Source: JBEKZQ01 sp049509675 (GTDB lineage: Bacteria > Planctomycetota > Planctomycetia > Pirellulales > Thermoguttaceae). From it: 20,553 nucleotides of DNA. The notes under the pieces are model-generated. The model ran no database searches and was not told where the DNA came from. It was given only the letters and a program-made list of their open reading frames with translations. The position numbers were made by a program, and so were the translations under genes. Of the stretch, positions 12,642-20,553 are shown piece after piece (positions within the stretch are counted from its first letter, which is position 1; each line of letters begins with the position of its first letter). The stretch is taken from positions 1 through 20,553 of the forward strand of contig JBEKZQ010000220.1 in assembly GCA_049509675.1 (NCBI GenBank), in the 5' to 3' direction.

Positions 12642-15600
12642 CTACGCCTCCGGCTCGTCGACCTTCGTCCCCGTCCACCAGTCCGTCGCCGCGCGGTACG
12701 CCTGGCCGCCGAGACGCAGCAGCAAACTCTTGCCCGCGTCCGGATGATCTTCGGGCAACATGGCGGCGGCGGCGCGCTGTTCCTCGAACCATTGGATGAC
12801 GTAGTAGAACACGGGCGTGAGGAAGATGCCGAAGAGCGTCACGCCGAGCATGCCGCCGAACACGGCGGTGCCCAACGTGCGCCGCATCTCCGCCCCGGCG
12901 CCGATGGAAATCACCAGCGGCACCACGCCCAGAATGAAGGCGAACGAGGTCATGATGATCGGCCGCAGCCGCAGTGCGCAGGCGGCCAGCGTGGCCTGGT
13001 AGCGGCTCTGGCCCGACTGGTACTGGGCCTTCGCGTATTCCACGATCAAAATGGCGTTCTTGCAGGCCAATCCCACGAGGACCACGAAGCCCACCTGGGT
13101 GAAGATGTTGACGTCCATTTGGGCCAGGGCTACGCCGGCAATCGAGAACAGCAGGCACATGGGCACCACGAGGATCACGGCCAGGGGCAGCGACCAACTT
13201 TCGTACTGCGCCGCCAGCACCAGGAACACCAGCACCACGGCCAGCACGAACACGAGCATGGCCGTGTTGCCGGTCTCGAGTTGGAGCAAGGCCAACTCCG
13301 TCCATTGGGTGTGCATCGACTGGAATTGAAGGAGCTCCTGCCGGGCGGCGGACTGCATCAAATCGATGGCCTGGCCGGAGCTGACGCCCGGGCCGGGGAC
13401 CCCGTTGATGAAGGCCGACGGATACATATTGTAGCGCAGGATCATGACCGGCCCGCTGATCCAGCGGATGCTGGCCACCGTGCCCAGCGGCACCATCGTC
13501 CCGCGCATGTTGCGGAACTTGAACTGTTTGAGGTTCTCGATCTGCTTGCGGTAGGCGGCGTTGGCCTGGACGTTGACTTGCCAGGTCCGCCCGAAGCGGT
13601 TGAAGTCGTTGACGTACAGCGAGCCGAGGTTGGTTTGCAGGGCATTGAAGAGTTCGCTGATGGAGACGCCCAGCAGCTTCGCCTGGTCGCGGTTAATGTC
13701 CAGAAAGAGCCAAGGGGTGTCGGCGCGGAAACTGCTGAAGCAGCCGTTCAGTTCGTGGATGTTGTTTCCATGCTCGACGATCTTCTCGGCGGCCGATTGC
13801 AGGGCGGGGGCTCCGGAGTCGCCGCGGTCCTCGATCACCAGTTTGAATCCGCCCGCCGTGCCCAGGCCGTCGACCGGCGGCGCGCCGAAGACGTTGACCA
13901 GGGCATCGCTGATTTCCTTTTGGCAGCGATCCTGCAATTGGGCGGCGATCACGTCGCCGGAGAGGCGCTGGGCGGCGCGCTCGTGGAAGTCCTTGAGCAT
14001 GACGTACATGGCGCCGAAATTCGGCGCGTTGGCGCCCAGCAGGATCGACTGGCCGGCAATGGCCACCGTGTGCTCGACCCCCTTGGTATTCTTGGCGATC
14101 TCCTCGATGCGCTGCATCACCCGTTGGGTCCGCTCGACGGAAGCGGCGTCGGGCAACTGCACGTTGACCAGCAAATAGCCCTTGTCCTGCATGGGGATGA
14201 AGCCGGAGGGCGAGCTCACGAAGCCCCAATAGGTCAGGTACACCAGCCCGGCGTAAACCACCAGCACGATCAGGCTGATCCGCAGCAGCATGCCGACCGC
14301 CCGGGTATACAGGCCGGCGGTGTAATTGAAGCCCACGTTGAACTGCCGGAAGCACCAGCCGACGATGCGGTTCAGGCTGCGGCCGAAGAACCATACCAGG
14401 GCTGCCCCGGCCACGATCGCCGCGCCCCGCAGGGCCCAGGCCATCGCCGGCGGCGCGCTCTCCAACCCCTTGTCCAAGGGCAGCGCGGGCAGAGCGCGGT
14501 GCAGCAGGACTGCCAGCCAGGGCGCGAGGGTGGCGTAGCCCAGCCAGGCGCCCAACAGGGGAAACGCCAGCAACGGCAGCACTTCGCCGGTCTCCTTTTC
14601 CTTGGGCCGCAACAACAATGCCGACAAGGCCGGGCTTAAGGTCAGCGAATTGAAGGCCGAGATCACGGTCGACGTGGCGATCGTCAAGGCGAACTGGCGA
14701 TAGAACTGGCCGCTGATCCCGCTGATGAACGCGCAGGGCACGAAGACCGCGCTGAGCACCAGTCCCACGGCGATCACCGGGCCGGAGACCTGGCTGAGGG
14801 CCTTGATCGTGGCCTCGCGCGGGGCCAGGCCGGTCTCGATGTGGTGTTCCACCGCTTCGACCACCACGATGGCGTCGTCGACCACGATGCCGATGGCCAG
14901 CACCAGTCCGAACAGCGTCAGGTTGTTGAGGCTGAAGCCCATGCCCGCCATCACGGCGAAGGTGCCGATGATGGCCACGGGCACGGCGACCAGGGGGATG
15001 ACGGCGGAGCGCCAGTTCTGCAGGAACAACAAGACGACGAAGGCCACCAGGAACACCGCGTCGCGGAGGGTGACGAACACCTCGTTGATCGATTCGGTGA
15101 TGAACGGGGTGGTGTCGTAGACGATGGAATAATCCAGCCCGGCGGGGAAGGCCGCCTTGAGCTCCTCCATCTTGGCCCGCACCAGTTGCGCCGTTTTCAG
15201 GGCGTTGGAACCGGGCAACTGGTAGATGGAGAGGGCCACCGAGGGGCCGCCGTCGAGCGTGCAGGTCTGATCGTAGCCTTGCGCGCCCAACTCGATCCGC
15301 GCCACGTCGCGCATGCGGACAATGCGGCCGTCGGCATCGGTCTTCAGCGTCATGTCGGCGAACTGATCGGCGTCGGCCAGCCGGCCCAAGGTGGTCATGG
15401 TATACTGGAAGACCTGCCCCTTGGGGACGGGCGGTTGCCCGATCTGTCCGGCCGCCACCTGGGCATTCTGCTCCTGGATGGCCCCCACTACGTCGCCGGC
15501 CGTGAGATTCAGGTTCGAGAGCTTTTCGGGGTCCAGCCACATCCGCATGCTGTAGTCGCGCTGGCCGAGATAGGTGATGTCGCCCACGCCCGGCAACCGG

Positions 15601-16103
15601 GCCAACTCGTCGCGGAGCTGGATCGTGGCGTAGTTGCTCAGGTACAGGTTGTCGCGGCTGCCGTCCGGCGACGACAGGTTCACGATCATCAGCACGGCCG
15701 GCGACTTCTTCTTCACCGTCACGCCCTTCCGCATGACCAGGTCCGGCAAGATCGGCTGGGCCAAGGCCACCCGGTTCTGCACCAGCACCTGGGCCATGTT
15801 CAGATCGATCCCCAGCTTGAACGTGACGGTCAACGTGTAGGTGCCGTCATTGGTACACTGCGACGACATGTAGAGCATGCCCTCGACGCCGTTGACCTGC
15901 TGCTCGATCGGCGCGGCCACGGTATCGGCCACCACCTGCGCGTCGGCGCCGGGATACGAGGCCGAGACTTCCACCGTGGGCGGCGTGATCTCCGGATACT
16001 GGGCAATCGGCAGCACCCATACGGCAATGCCGCCGGCCAGTGTAATGACAATCGACAGCACCGAGGCGAAGATCGGCCGATGGATGAAAAAACGGGAGAA
16101 CAT
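12642..16103 (-). CDS. RND efflux permease (HAE1/AcrB type), second copy
   Basis: This 1153-residue inner-membrane pump subunit exchanges protons for export of hydrophobic or amphiphilic compounds. It starts MFSRFFIHRPIFASVLSIVI, the usual AcrB-like TM1; the ATG at 16103 is used because the 44 upstream residues are low-complexity and cross a hairpin. The periplasmic porter loop has YPGADAQVVADTVAAPIEQQ and GVGDITYLGQRDYSMRMWLDP. The TM4 proton relay is intact, GIVVDDAIVVVEA with Asp409/Asp410, and the TM10 Lys is in LACKNAILIVEYAK. The TM6-TM7 linker is about 100 residues (505-605), with two extra hydrophobic stretches (near 510-530 and 554-574). It lies 88 bases after its paralogue and probably shares the operon and adaptor. 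Confidence 0.93.
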   Translation of the reverse strand: MFSRFFIHRPIFASVLSIVITLAGGIAVWVLPIAQYPEITPPTVEVSASYPGADAQVVADTVAAPIEQQVNGVEGMLYMSSQCTNDGTYTLTVTFKLGIDLNMAQVLVQNRVALAQPILPDLVMRKGVTVKKKSPAVLMIVNLSSPDGSRDNLYLSNYATIQLRDELARLPGVGDITYLGQRDYSMRMWLDPEKLSNLNLTAGDVVGAIQEQNAQVAAGQIGQPPVPKGQVFQYTMTTLGRLADADQFADMTLKTDADGRIVRMRDVARIELGAQGYDQTCTLDGGPSVALSIYQLPGSNALKTAQLVRAKMEELKAAFPAGLDYSIVYDTTPFITESINEVFVTLRDAVFLVAFVVLLFLQNWRSAVIPLVAVPVAIIGTFAVMAGMGFSLNNLTLFGLVLAIGIVVDDAIVVVEAVEHHIETGLAPREATIKALSQVSGPVIAVGLVLSAVFVPCAFISGISGQFYRQFALTIATSTVISAFNSLTLSPALSALLLRPKEKETGEVLPLLAFPLLGAWLGYATLAPWLAVLLHRALPALPLDKGLESAPPAMAWALRGAAIVAGAALVWFFGRSLNRIVGWCFRQFNVGFNYTAGLYTRAVGMLLRISLIVLVVYAGLVYLTYWGFVSSPSGFIPMQDKGYLLVNVQLPDAASVERTQRVMQRIEEIAKNTKGVEHTVAIAGQSILLGANAPNFGAMYVMLKDFHERAAQRLSGDVIAAQLQDRCQKEISDALVNVFGAPPVDGLGTAGGFKLVIEDRGDSGAPALQSAAEKIVEHGNNIHELNGCFSSFRADTPWLFLDINRDQAKLLGVSISELFNALQTNLGSLYVNDFNRFGRTWQVNVQANAAYRKQIENLKQFKFRNMRGTMVPLGTVASIRWISGPVMILRYNMYPSAFINGVPGPGVSSGQAIDLMQSAARQELLQFQSMHTQWTELALLQLETGNTAMLVFVLAVVLVFLVLAAQYESWSLPLAVILVVPMCLLFSIAGVALAQMDVNIFTQVGFVVLVGLACKNAILIVEYAKAQYQSGQSRYQATLAACALRLRPIIMTSFAFILGVVPLVISIGAGAEMRRTLGTAVFGGMLGVTLFGIFLTPVFYYVIQWFEEQRAAAAMLPEDHPDAGKSLLLRLGGQAYRAATDWWTGTKVDEPEA

Positions 16104-16144
16104 GTGAGTGCCGCGTTGGTGAATGAATGATGGATGGTCAAGTT

Positions 16145-16184
16145 CCCTCTCCCGCTCGTGCCGCTGCGGCACGCGGGGAGAGGG
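16145..16184 (-). repeat. Strong hairpin between the two RND genes
   Basis: CCCTCTCCC (16145-16153) pairs with GGGAGAGGG (16176-16184), and inside it CGTGCCG (16157-16163) pairs with CGGCACG (16167-16173) around a 3-base loop. The outer stem is the same sequence as the hairpin after the second RND gene. It starts 8 bases beyond the stop of the first RND gene on the minus strand, so it could reduce transcription into the second copy or stabilise the upstream message. Confidence 0.6.
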
Positions 16185-16191
16185 TGCCCCT

Positions 16192-19100
16192 TTAGCCGCT
16201 ATCTTCGTCGAACGGATCGGAAGGCAGTTGCGCACCCGGACCTCGCATGCTCGAAATGATGAGCTTGATCAGGATTGCCAGCCAACCGAACGTAAGGATG
16301 AGCATGAGGACGCTGCTGACAATATGTAAGCGGCGCGAGGCGAACAGGCGCGTGCCGCCCAGCCGGTCGACCACGCAGAAGAACACGGGAGTAAGGAAGA
16401 TGCCGAAGAGCGTTACGCCGAGCATGCCGGCAAATACGGCGGTGCCCAGGGTGCGGCGCATTTCGGCCCCCGCCCCGTGGGTGATCAACAGCGGCACCAC
16501 GCCCAGGATGAAGGCGAAGGAGGTCATCACGATGGGCCGCAGCCGCAGTTGGCAGGCGGCCAGCGCCGCTTCGCTCCGCGAGATGCCTTCCTCCCGTTGA
16601 TGCTTGGCGAATTCCACGATCAGGATCGCGTTCTTGCTGGCCAGTCCCACCAGGACCACGAAACCGATCTGCGTGAAGATGTTGATGTCCATGTGCGCCA
16701 GGATCACGCCGGTGATGGCGCTGAGCAGGCACATGGGAACGACCAGGATGATGGCCAAGGGCAGCGACCAGCTTTCGTACTGGGCGGCCAGCACCAGGAA
16801 CACCATGATCACGGCGAAGGCGAAGAGAATCATGGCCGTGTTGCCGGCCTGCAGCTCCAGGAACGCCATCTCCGACCATTCGTAGCGCATGCCCGGAGCC
16901 AACTCGCGGTCGGCCAGGTGCTGCATGATGTCGATCGACTGCCGGGAGCTGATGCCGACGCCCGGTTGACCCTGGACCGCCGCCGCGGCGTACATGTTGT
17001 AACGGGTGAGGACCAACGGCCCGTTCACTTCGCGCACGCTGCAGACGGCCCCCAGCGGCACCATGGTGCCCCGGTCGTTGCGGACCTGGAGTTGCTTGAC
17101 CTTTTCCAATTGGTTGCGGAACCCGGCGTCGGCCTGCACGATCACCTGCCAGGTCCGGCCGAAGAGGTTGAAGTCGTTCACGTACAGCGAACCCAGGTAC
17201 ACCTGGAGCGTATTGAAGGCGTCGGCCAGCGCCACGCCCAGGGTCTTGCACTGCTCGCGGTTCAGATCCGCGTACAGTTGCGGCGCGTTGGCCCGGAAAA
17301 TGTTGGGCATGACGATCAGCAACGGCGGCGCGGCGCGGATCTTCTTCACGTAGGCTTGGGGGTCCTTGCGGAAGGTCTCCAGCATGGTCTCGTCGGCAAG
17401 GAAGACGGTGCGCCGTTCGACCTCGATCCTGCAAGGCTTGCCCAGCGAGCCCAGCAGCTTCCCGCTCACCGGGCAGACCCGCTGTATCTCGGCCGCCGTA
17501 CGGTCGGCGGGCGAGAGGTCGTCCAGTCCCGGCAGCGTGCGGCGTTTTTGCCGGCCTTTTTCCGCCAGGTTGTCGGCCTGCTCCTGCAGGGCCTGCAGGC
17601 CGGCGTCGCTGCGGTCCTCAACCATGATCTTGAAGCCGCCGGTGCGGCTGACGCCGCGCACGGGCGCCGCTCCGAACACGGCCACCATGGCTTGCGGCAC
17701 TTCGGCCTCGAGCCGTTTGCGCAGCGTGGCGGCGATCTCCTCGCTATACAGGCCCGGCCCTTGGCGATTGGCAAAATCATCCAGGATCAGGAATGCCGAC
17801 GCGAAGTTCGAACCGTAGGCACTGATGGCAAACGACTGGCCGGCGACCGCCACGGTGTGTTTGACCCCGGGCTCGCTGAGGCAGATTTTCCCCACGCGAT
17901 CCATCAAGTCGCGCGTGCGCTCGGCCGAGGCGGCGTCGGGCGTTTGCACGTTGACCAGCAGATAACCCATGTCCTGCGTGGGGATGAAGCCCTTGGGAGT
18001 GCCCATGAAACTCACGTACGTCAAGTACATCAGGCCGACGTAAACGATCAACACCAGGGCGCTGCCGCGCAGGAACAGCCGGACCACCCGCAGATAGAGG
18101 TTCGTGGCCCGGCCGAAGGCCTGATTGAACCAGCGGAAAAGCACGCCCAGAATGAAGTTGATCGGCCCGCTGACGAGCCATCCTGCCGCGGCGCCCGCCG
18201 CTGCGGCTCCCCAGGGGGCGCCGCTCAGCGCGGCCAGCCACTTGACGGCCGTTAGCAGTTGCTCCGCATGTGCTCCGGCAAGGGCCGGGGCGTGCCTTGT
18301 CGTCCAGGGGACCATCCACGCGGCGACGAACTGGTAGGCCAGCCAGCCGCCCGCCGCGACGTAGAATAGCGGCGGCAGCACCTGGGGCGTGCCCTTGCCG
18401 CGCGGCCGCAGCAGCAGGGCCGACAGCGCCGGGCTCAACGTCAGCGAATTGAAGGTCGAGATGATCATCGAGGCGGCGATCGTCAGGGCGAACTGCCGGA
18501 AGAATTGTCCGGTGATGCCGCTGATGAACGCACAAGGCACGAAGACCGCGCTGAGAACCAGGCCAACGGCAATCACCGGCGCGGAAAGCTGATCCATCGC
18601 CTTGATCGTCGCGTCGCGGGGTGACAGGCCGTGTTCGATATGGTGTTCGACCGCCTCGACCACCACGATCGCGTTGTCGACCACGATGCCGATGGCCAGC
18701 ACCAGGCCGAACAGGGTCAGGTTGTTGAGGCTGAACCCCATCAGCCGCATGACGGCGAAGGTGCCGACGATGGCCACCGGCACGGCGATGAGCGGGATGA
18801 TGGCGGAACGCCAGTTCTGCAGGAACAAGAGCACCACGAAGGCCACCAGCACGATGGCATCGCACAATGCCTTGATCACCTCCTGGATGCACTCGCGCGT
18901 GTAGGGTGTGGTGTCGTACTGGATCTCGTAGATCACGCCCTTGGGGAAATTCTTGGCAAGATCATCCATCTTCTCGTGGATCAGATTGGCCACCTCCAGC
19001 GCGTTGGCGTCGGGCAACTGGAAGATGATCAGGCCCACCGAGGGTTTGCCGTCCAACCGGCAACGGACGTCCTGATTCCGTGGTCCCAATTCGGCGCGGC

Positions 19101-19902
19101 CCACGTCCTTGATGCGGATCAGGCGGCGGTCGGGCGTGGTGCGGAGAATAATGTTGGCGAACTGCTCCGGGTCCTTTAGCCGGCCCAGGGTCGAGAGCGT
19201 GATCTGCGTATCCTGGCCTGGGGCGGCCGGCTGCTGGCCGATCTGCCCGGCCGCCACCTGGGCGTTCTGCTCGCGGACGGCATTGACGACGTCGGTAGCC
19301 GAGAGGTTCCGCGCCGCCAGTTTGTCCGGGTCGACCCAGATCCGCATGCTGTAATCGCGCTGCCCGCTGATGAAAATGTCGCTGATTCCCGGCAGGCGGA
19401 GCAACTCGTCGCGGACGTACATCAAGGCGTAGTTGCTCAAGTACAACTGATCGTAGTAGTCGCCGGGCGAATTGAGATTGACCGACATGAGAATGTCCGG
19501 CGCCATCTTGCGGGTAGCGACGCCGGTCTTCTTCAGCACGTCCGGCAGCATGGGCAGGGCCAGGTTCACGCGGTTCTGCACCAGCACCTGGGCCAGGTTC
19601 AGATTCACCCCATGCTTGAAGGTTACGGTCAGGTTGTACGAGCCGTCGTTGGTACACTGCGACGCCATGTACAGCATGTTCTCGACGCCGTTGACCTGCT
19701 GCTCGATGGGGGCCGCCACGGTCTCGGCCACCACCTGGGCGCTGGCGCCGGGATAATTGCAGTTCACCTGCACCGTGGGCGGCGATATCGGCGGGTATTG
19801 CGCCAGCGGCAGGTTGAGGACCGCCAACCCGCCGGCCAGCGTGATGACGATCGACAGCACGGTGGCGAAGATCGGTCGGTCGATGAAGAAACGCGAGAAC
19901 AT
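16192..19902 (-). CDS. RND efflux permease (HAE1/AcrB type) with YHS-like insert, first copy
   Basis: This 1236-residue inner-membrane pump subunit, starting MFSRFFIDRPIFATVLSIVI at 19902, is paralogous along its length to the next gene. Two features stand out. First, about 83 residues (roughly 786-868) are inserted before FRANAPQLYADLNRE, at the boundary of porter subdomains PC1 and PC2. Their core reads VCPVSGKLLGSLGKPC and ends FRKDPQAYVKKI, resembling YHS-type metal-binding domains, although the usual C-C-x-x-C motif is replaced (FLADETMLETF). Second, TM4 reads GIVVDNAIVVVEA: Asp409 is kept but the second Asp is Asn410. The TM10 Lys (ASKNAILIVEFAK) and the Arg of RLRPIVMTSFAF are present. 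The long hydrophobic TM6-TM7 linker is shared with the paralogue. It lies 20 bases after the adaptor gene. Confidence 0.93.
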   Translation of the reverse strand: MFSRFFIDRPIFATVLSIVITLAGGLAVLNLPLAQYPPISPPTVQVNCNYPGASAQVVAETVAAPIEQQVNGVENMLYMASQCTNDGSYNLTVTFKHGVNLNLAQVLVQNRVNLALPMLPDVLKKTGVATRKMAPDILMSVNLNSPGDYYDQLYLSNYALMYVRDELLRLPGISDIFISGQRDYSMRIWVDPDKLAARNLSATDVVNAVREQNAQVAAGQIGQQPAAPGQDTQITLSTLGRLKDPEQFANIILRTTPDRRLIRIKDVGRAELGPRNQDVRCRLDGKPSVGLIIFQLPDANALEVANLIHEKMDDLAKNFPKGVIYEIQYDTTPYTRECIQEVIKALCDAIVLVAFVVLLFLQNWRSAIIPLIAVPVAIVGTFAVMRLMGFSLNNLTLFGLVLAIGIVVDNAIVVVEAVEHHIEHGLSPRDATIKAMDQLSAPVIAVGLVLSAVFVPCAFISGITGQFFRQFALTIAASMIISTFNSLTLSPALSALLLRPRGKGTPQVLPPLFYVAAGGWLAYQFVAAWMVPWTTRHAPALAGAHAEQLLTAVKWLAALSGAPWGAAAAGAAAGWLVSGPINFILGVLFRWFNQAFGRATNLYLRVVRLFLRGSALVLIVYVGLMYLTYVSFMGTPKGFIPTQDMGYLLVNVQTPDAASAERTRDLMDRVGKICLSEPGVKHTVAVAGQSFAISAYGSNFASAFLILDDFANRQGPGLYSEEIAATLRKRLEAEVPQAMVAVFGAAPVRGVSRTGGFKIMVEDRSDAGLQALQEQADNLAEKGRQKRRTLPGLDDLSPADRTAAEIQRVCPVSGKLLGSLGKPCRIEVERRTVFLADETMLETFRKDPQAYVKKIRAAPPLLIVMPNIFRANAPQLYADLNREQCKTLGVALADAFNTLQVYLGSLYVNDFNLFGRTWQVIVQADAGFRNQLEKVKQLQVRNDRGTMVPLGAVCSVREVNGPLVLTRYNMYAAAAVQGQPGVGISSRQSIDIMQHLADRELAPGMRYEWSEMAFLELQAGNTAMILFAFAVIMVFLVLAAQYESWSLPLAIILVVPMCLLSAITGVILAHMDINIFTQIGFVVLVGLASKNAILIVEFAKHQREEGISRSEAALAACQLRLRPIVMTSFAFILGVVPLLITHGAGAEMRRTLGTAVFAGMLGVTLFGIFLTPVFFCVVDRLGGTRLFASRRLHIVSSVLMLILTFGWLAILIKLIISSMRGPGAQLPSDPFDEDSG

Positions 19903-19922
19903 GGGGCGAGGATGGTGGGTAA

Positions 19923-20553
19923 TTAGGAGGCAGGCCGGCGCCCTGCCGCCGCTTTGGCGTTGCCGACCGGCGTGGCGTTGGGCACCGACAGGGCCGCGGG
20001 CCTGGCCTTCGGCGTGCGGACCGCCGCCGGCGGGGCGGGCTCTGCCGTGGCGCGCGGAACCGCGTCCAGCGTCGTCGCCACGGCTCCGCTCGCGGGCGGC
20101 GCGGCCGGCGACTCTTCGGAGGTCATCGCGATCATTTTCCACGCCACCTTCATGCCCTGCCGCACCCGTTGCAGACCGCTCAAAATGACTTTTTCCTTCG
20201 GCTCCAGCCCCTTTTCAATCACCCGCAATCCATTGTTCAGCGATCCAATCTGCACGCGGCGATAGAGCACCTCGTCCTTGTCGTTGACGACGTACAGGAA
20301 CTTCTGGCCCTGATCCGAGCCCAAGGCCCGTTCCGACACCAGGGTCGACGAATGCGGATCGCCGATCGGCACGCGGATGCGGGCGAACATTCCGGGCGAG
20401 AACAAGCGATCGGCGTTGCGGAATAGGCCGCGCAAACGCAATGTTCCCGTGGCCCGATCCACCTGGTTGTCGACAAAGTCGATCGTGCCCACGTGCGGAA
20501 AGCCTTCCTCGTCGGAGAGCCCCAGGTAGACGTGGACCTCGGTACTCCGGGCG
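19923..20553 (-). CDS. RND periplasmic adaptor (membrane fusion protein), C-terminal part
   Basis: The frame is open to the window edge, so the N-terminus is missing; a GTG at 20492 is internal. The visible part begins ARSTEVHVYLGLSDEEGFPH and continues VGTIDFVDNQVDRATGTLRL, then LFSPGMFARIRVPIG, the beta-barrel domain typical of AcrA/MexA-like adaptors. The membrane-proximal domain follows (FLYVVNDKDEVLYRRVQIGS, then LQRVRQGMKV). The adaptor links the inner-membrane pump to an outer-membrane TolC-type channel. After residue 150 or so of the visible part, the protein ends in an unusual tail of about 60 residues, almost all Ala, Pro, Arg, Thr and Val, likely disordered. It is first in the operon as seen; a TolC-like gene, if present, is outside the window. 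Confidence 0.92.
   Translation of the reverse strand, partial: ARSTEVHVYLGLSDEEGFPHVGTIDFVDNQVDRATGTLRLRGLFRNADRLFSPGMFARIRVPIGDPHSSTLVSERALGSDQGQKFLYVVNDKDEVLYRRVQIGSLNNGLRVIEKGLEPKEKVILSGLQRVRQGMKVAWKMIAMTSEESPAAPPASGAVATTLDAVPRATAEPAPPAAVRTPKARPAALSVPNATPVGNAKAAAGRRPAS

Noticed and set aside
11184..14639. 1151-codon plus-strand open frame antisense to araA and the RND permease
   Set aside because: GC-rich antisense artefact, full of Gln/His/Gly-rich low complexity. The minus strand has clear AraA and AcrB-type motifs. Only the short 12402-12570 piece looks possibly real.
16477..18255. 592-codon plus-strand frame over the first RND permease
   Set aside because: His/Gln/Asp-rich antisense shadow; the same pattern occurs over the paralogue at 14841-16130.

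Overview
The window looks like a chromosomal segment of a GC-rich Planctomycetota bacterium, most likely Pirellulales-like (inference). Lineage clues seen together are a secreted protein with a C-terminal PEP-CTERM sorting signal, a DUF1080 protein, a Tat-signal Gfo/Idh/MocA oxidoreductase, a small FFAWIRDGVRRAVLLGV-type protein, very large RND permeases, and many short palindromic intergenic repeats. No rRNA, tRNA or CRISPR array was seen.

Region 1 (1-1670, + strand) is most of a diversity-generating retroelement (DGR). It holds the 3' end of avd, an overlapping complete reverse transcriptase, and an adenine-rich template repeat (TR) that starts in frame directly after the RT stop and encodes an Asn-rich C-type-lectin/FGE-like C-terminus. 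Small hairpins follow, then a 16-bp-stem terminator. The variable target gene is not visible here and probably lies upstream, outside the window.

Region 2 (1779-3480) has a HicB/HicA toxin-antitoxin pair preceded by a 20-bp tandem repeat. An exact 18-bp direct repeat brackets it. An AT-richer PEP-CTERM secreted protein gene follows.

Region 3 (3480-12300) is mostly housekeeping and catabolic genes: class II fumarase, a TM2/DUF2752 membrane pair, a Tat-exported sugar-type oxidoreductase, two small conserved or hypothetical proteins on the minus strand, a secreted alpha/beta hydrolase, a BON-domain protein overlapping a DUF1080 protein, and L-arabinose isomerase on the opposite strand. The intergenic gaps hold a 176-bp element with 16-bp perfect terminal inverted repeats, a double palindrome (BIME-like) next to a copy of a neighbouring gene's 3' end, a 24-bp-arm inverted repeat, and two arrays of the same heptamer.

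Region 4 (12614-20553, minus strand) is an efflux operon. A periplasmic adaptor (cut by the window edge) is followed by two tandem paralogous HAE1-type RND permeases. The first permease carries an 83-residue insert with a YHS-like signature in its periplasmic porter domain and has Asn in place of one of the two proton-relay aspartates. Both have an enlarged, hydrophobic TM6-TM7 linker. Hairpins with a CCCTCTCCC/GGGAGAGGG stem follow each permease gene.

The strongest candidates for an unusual system are the DGR with its RT-proximal TR and the insert-bearing RND pump.
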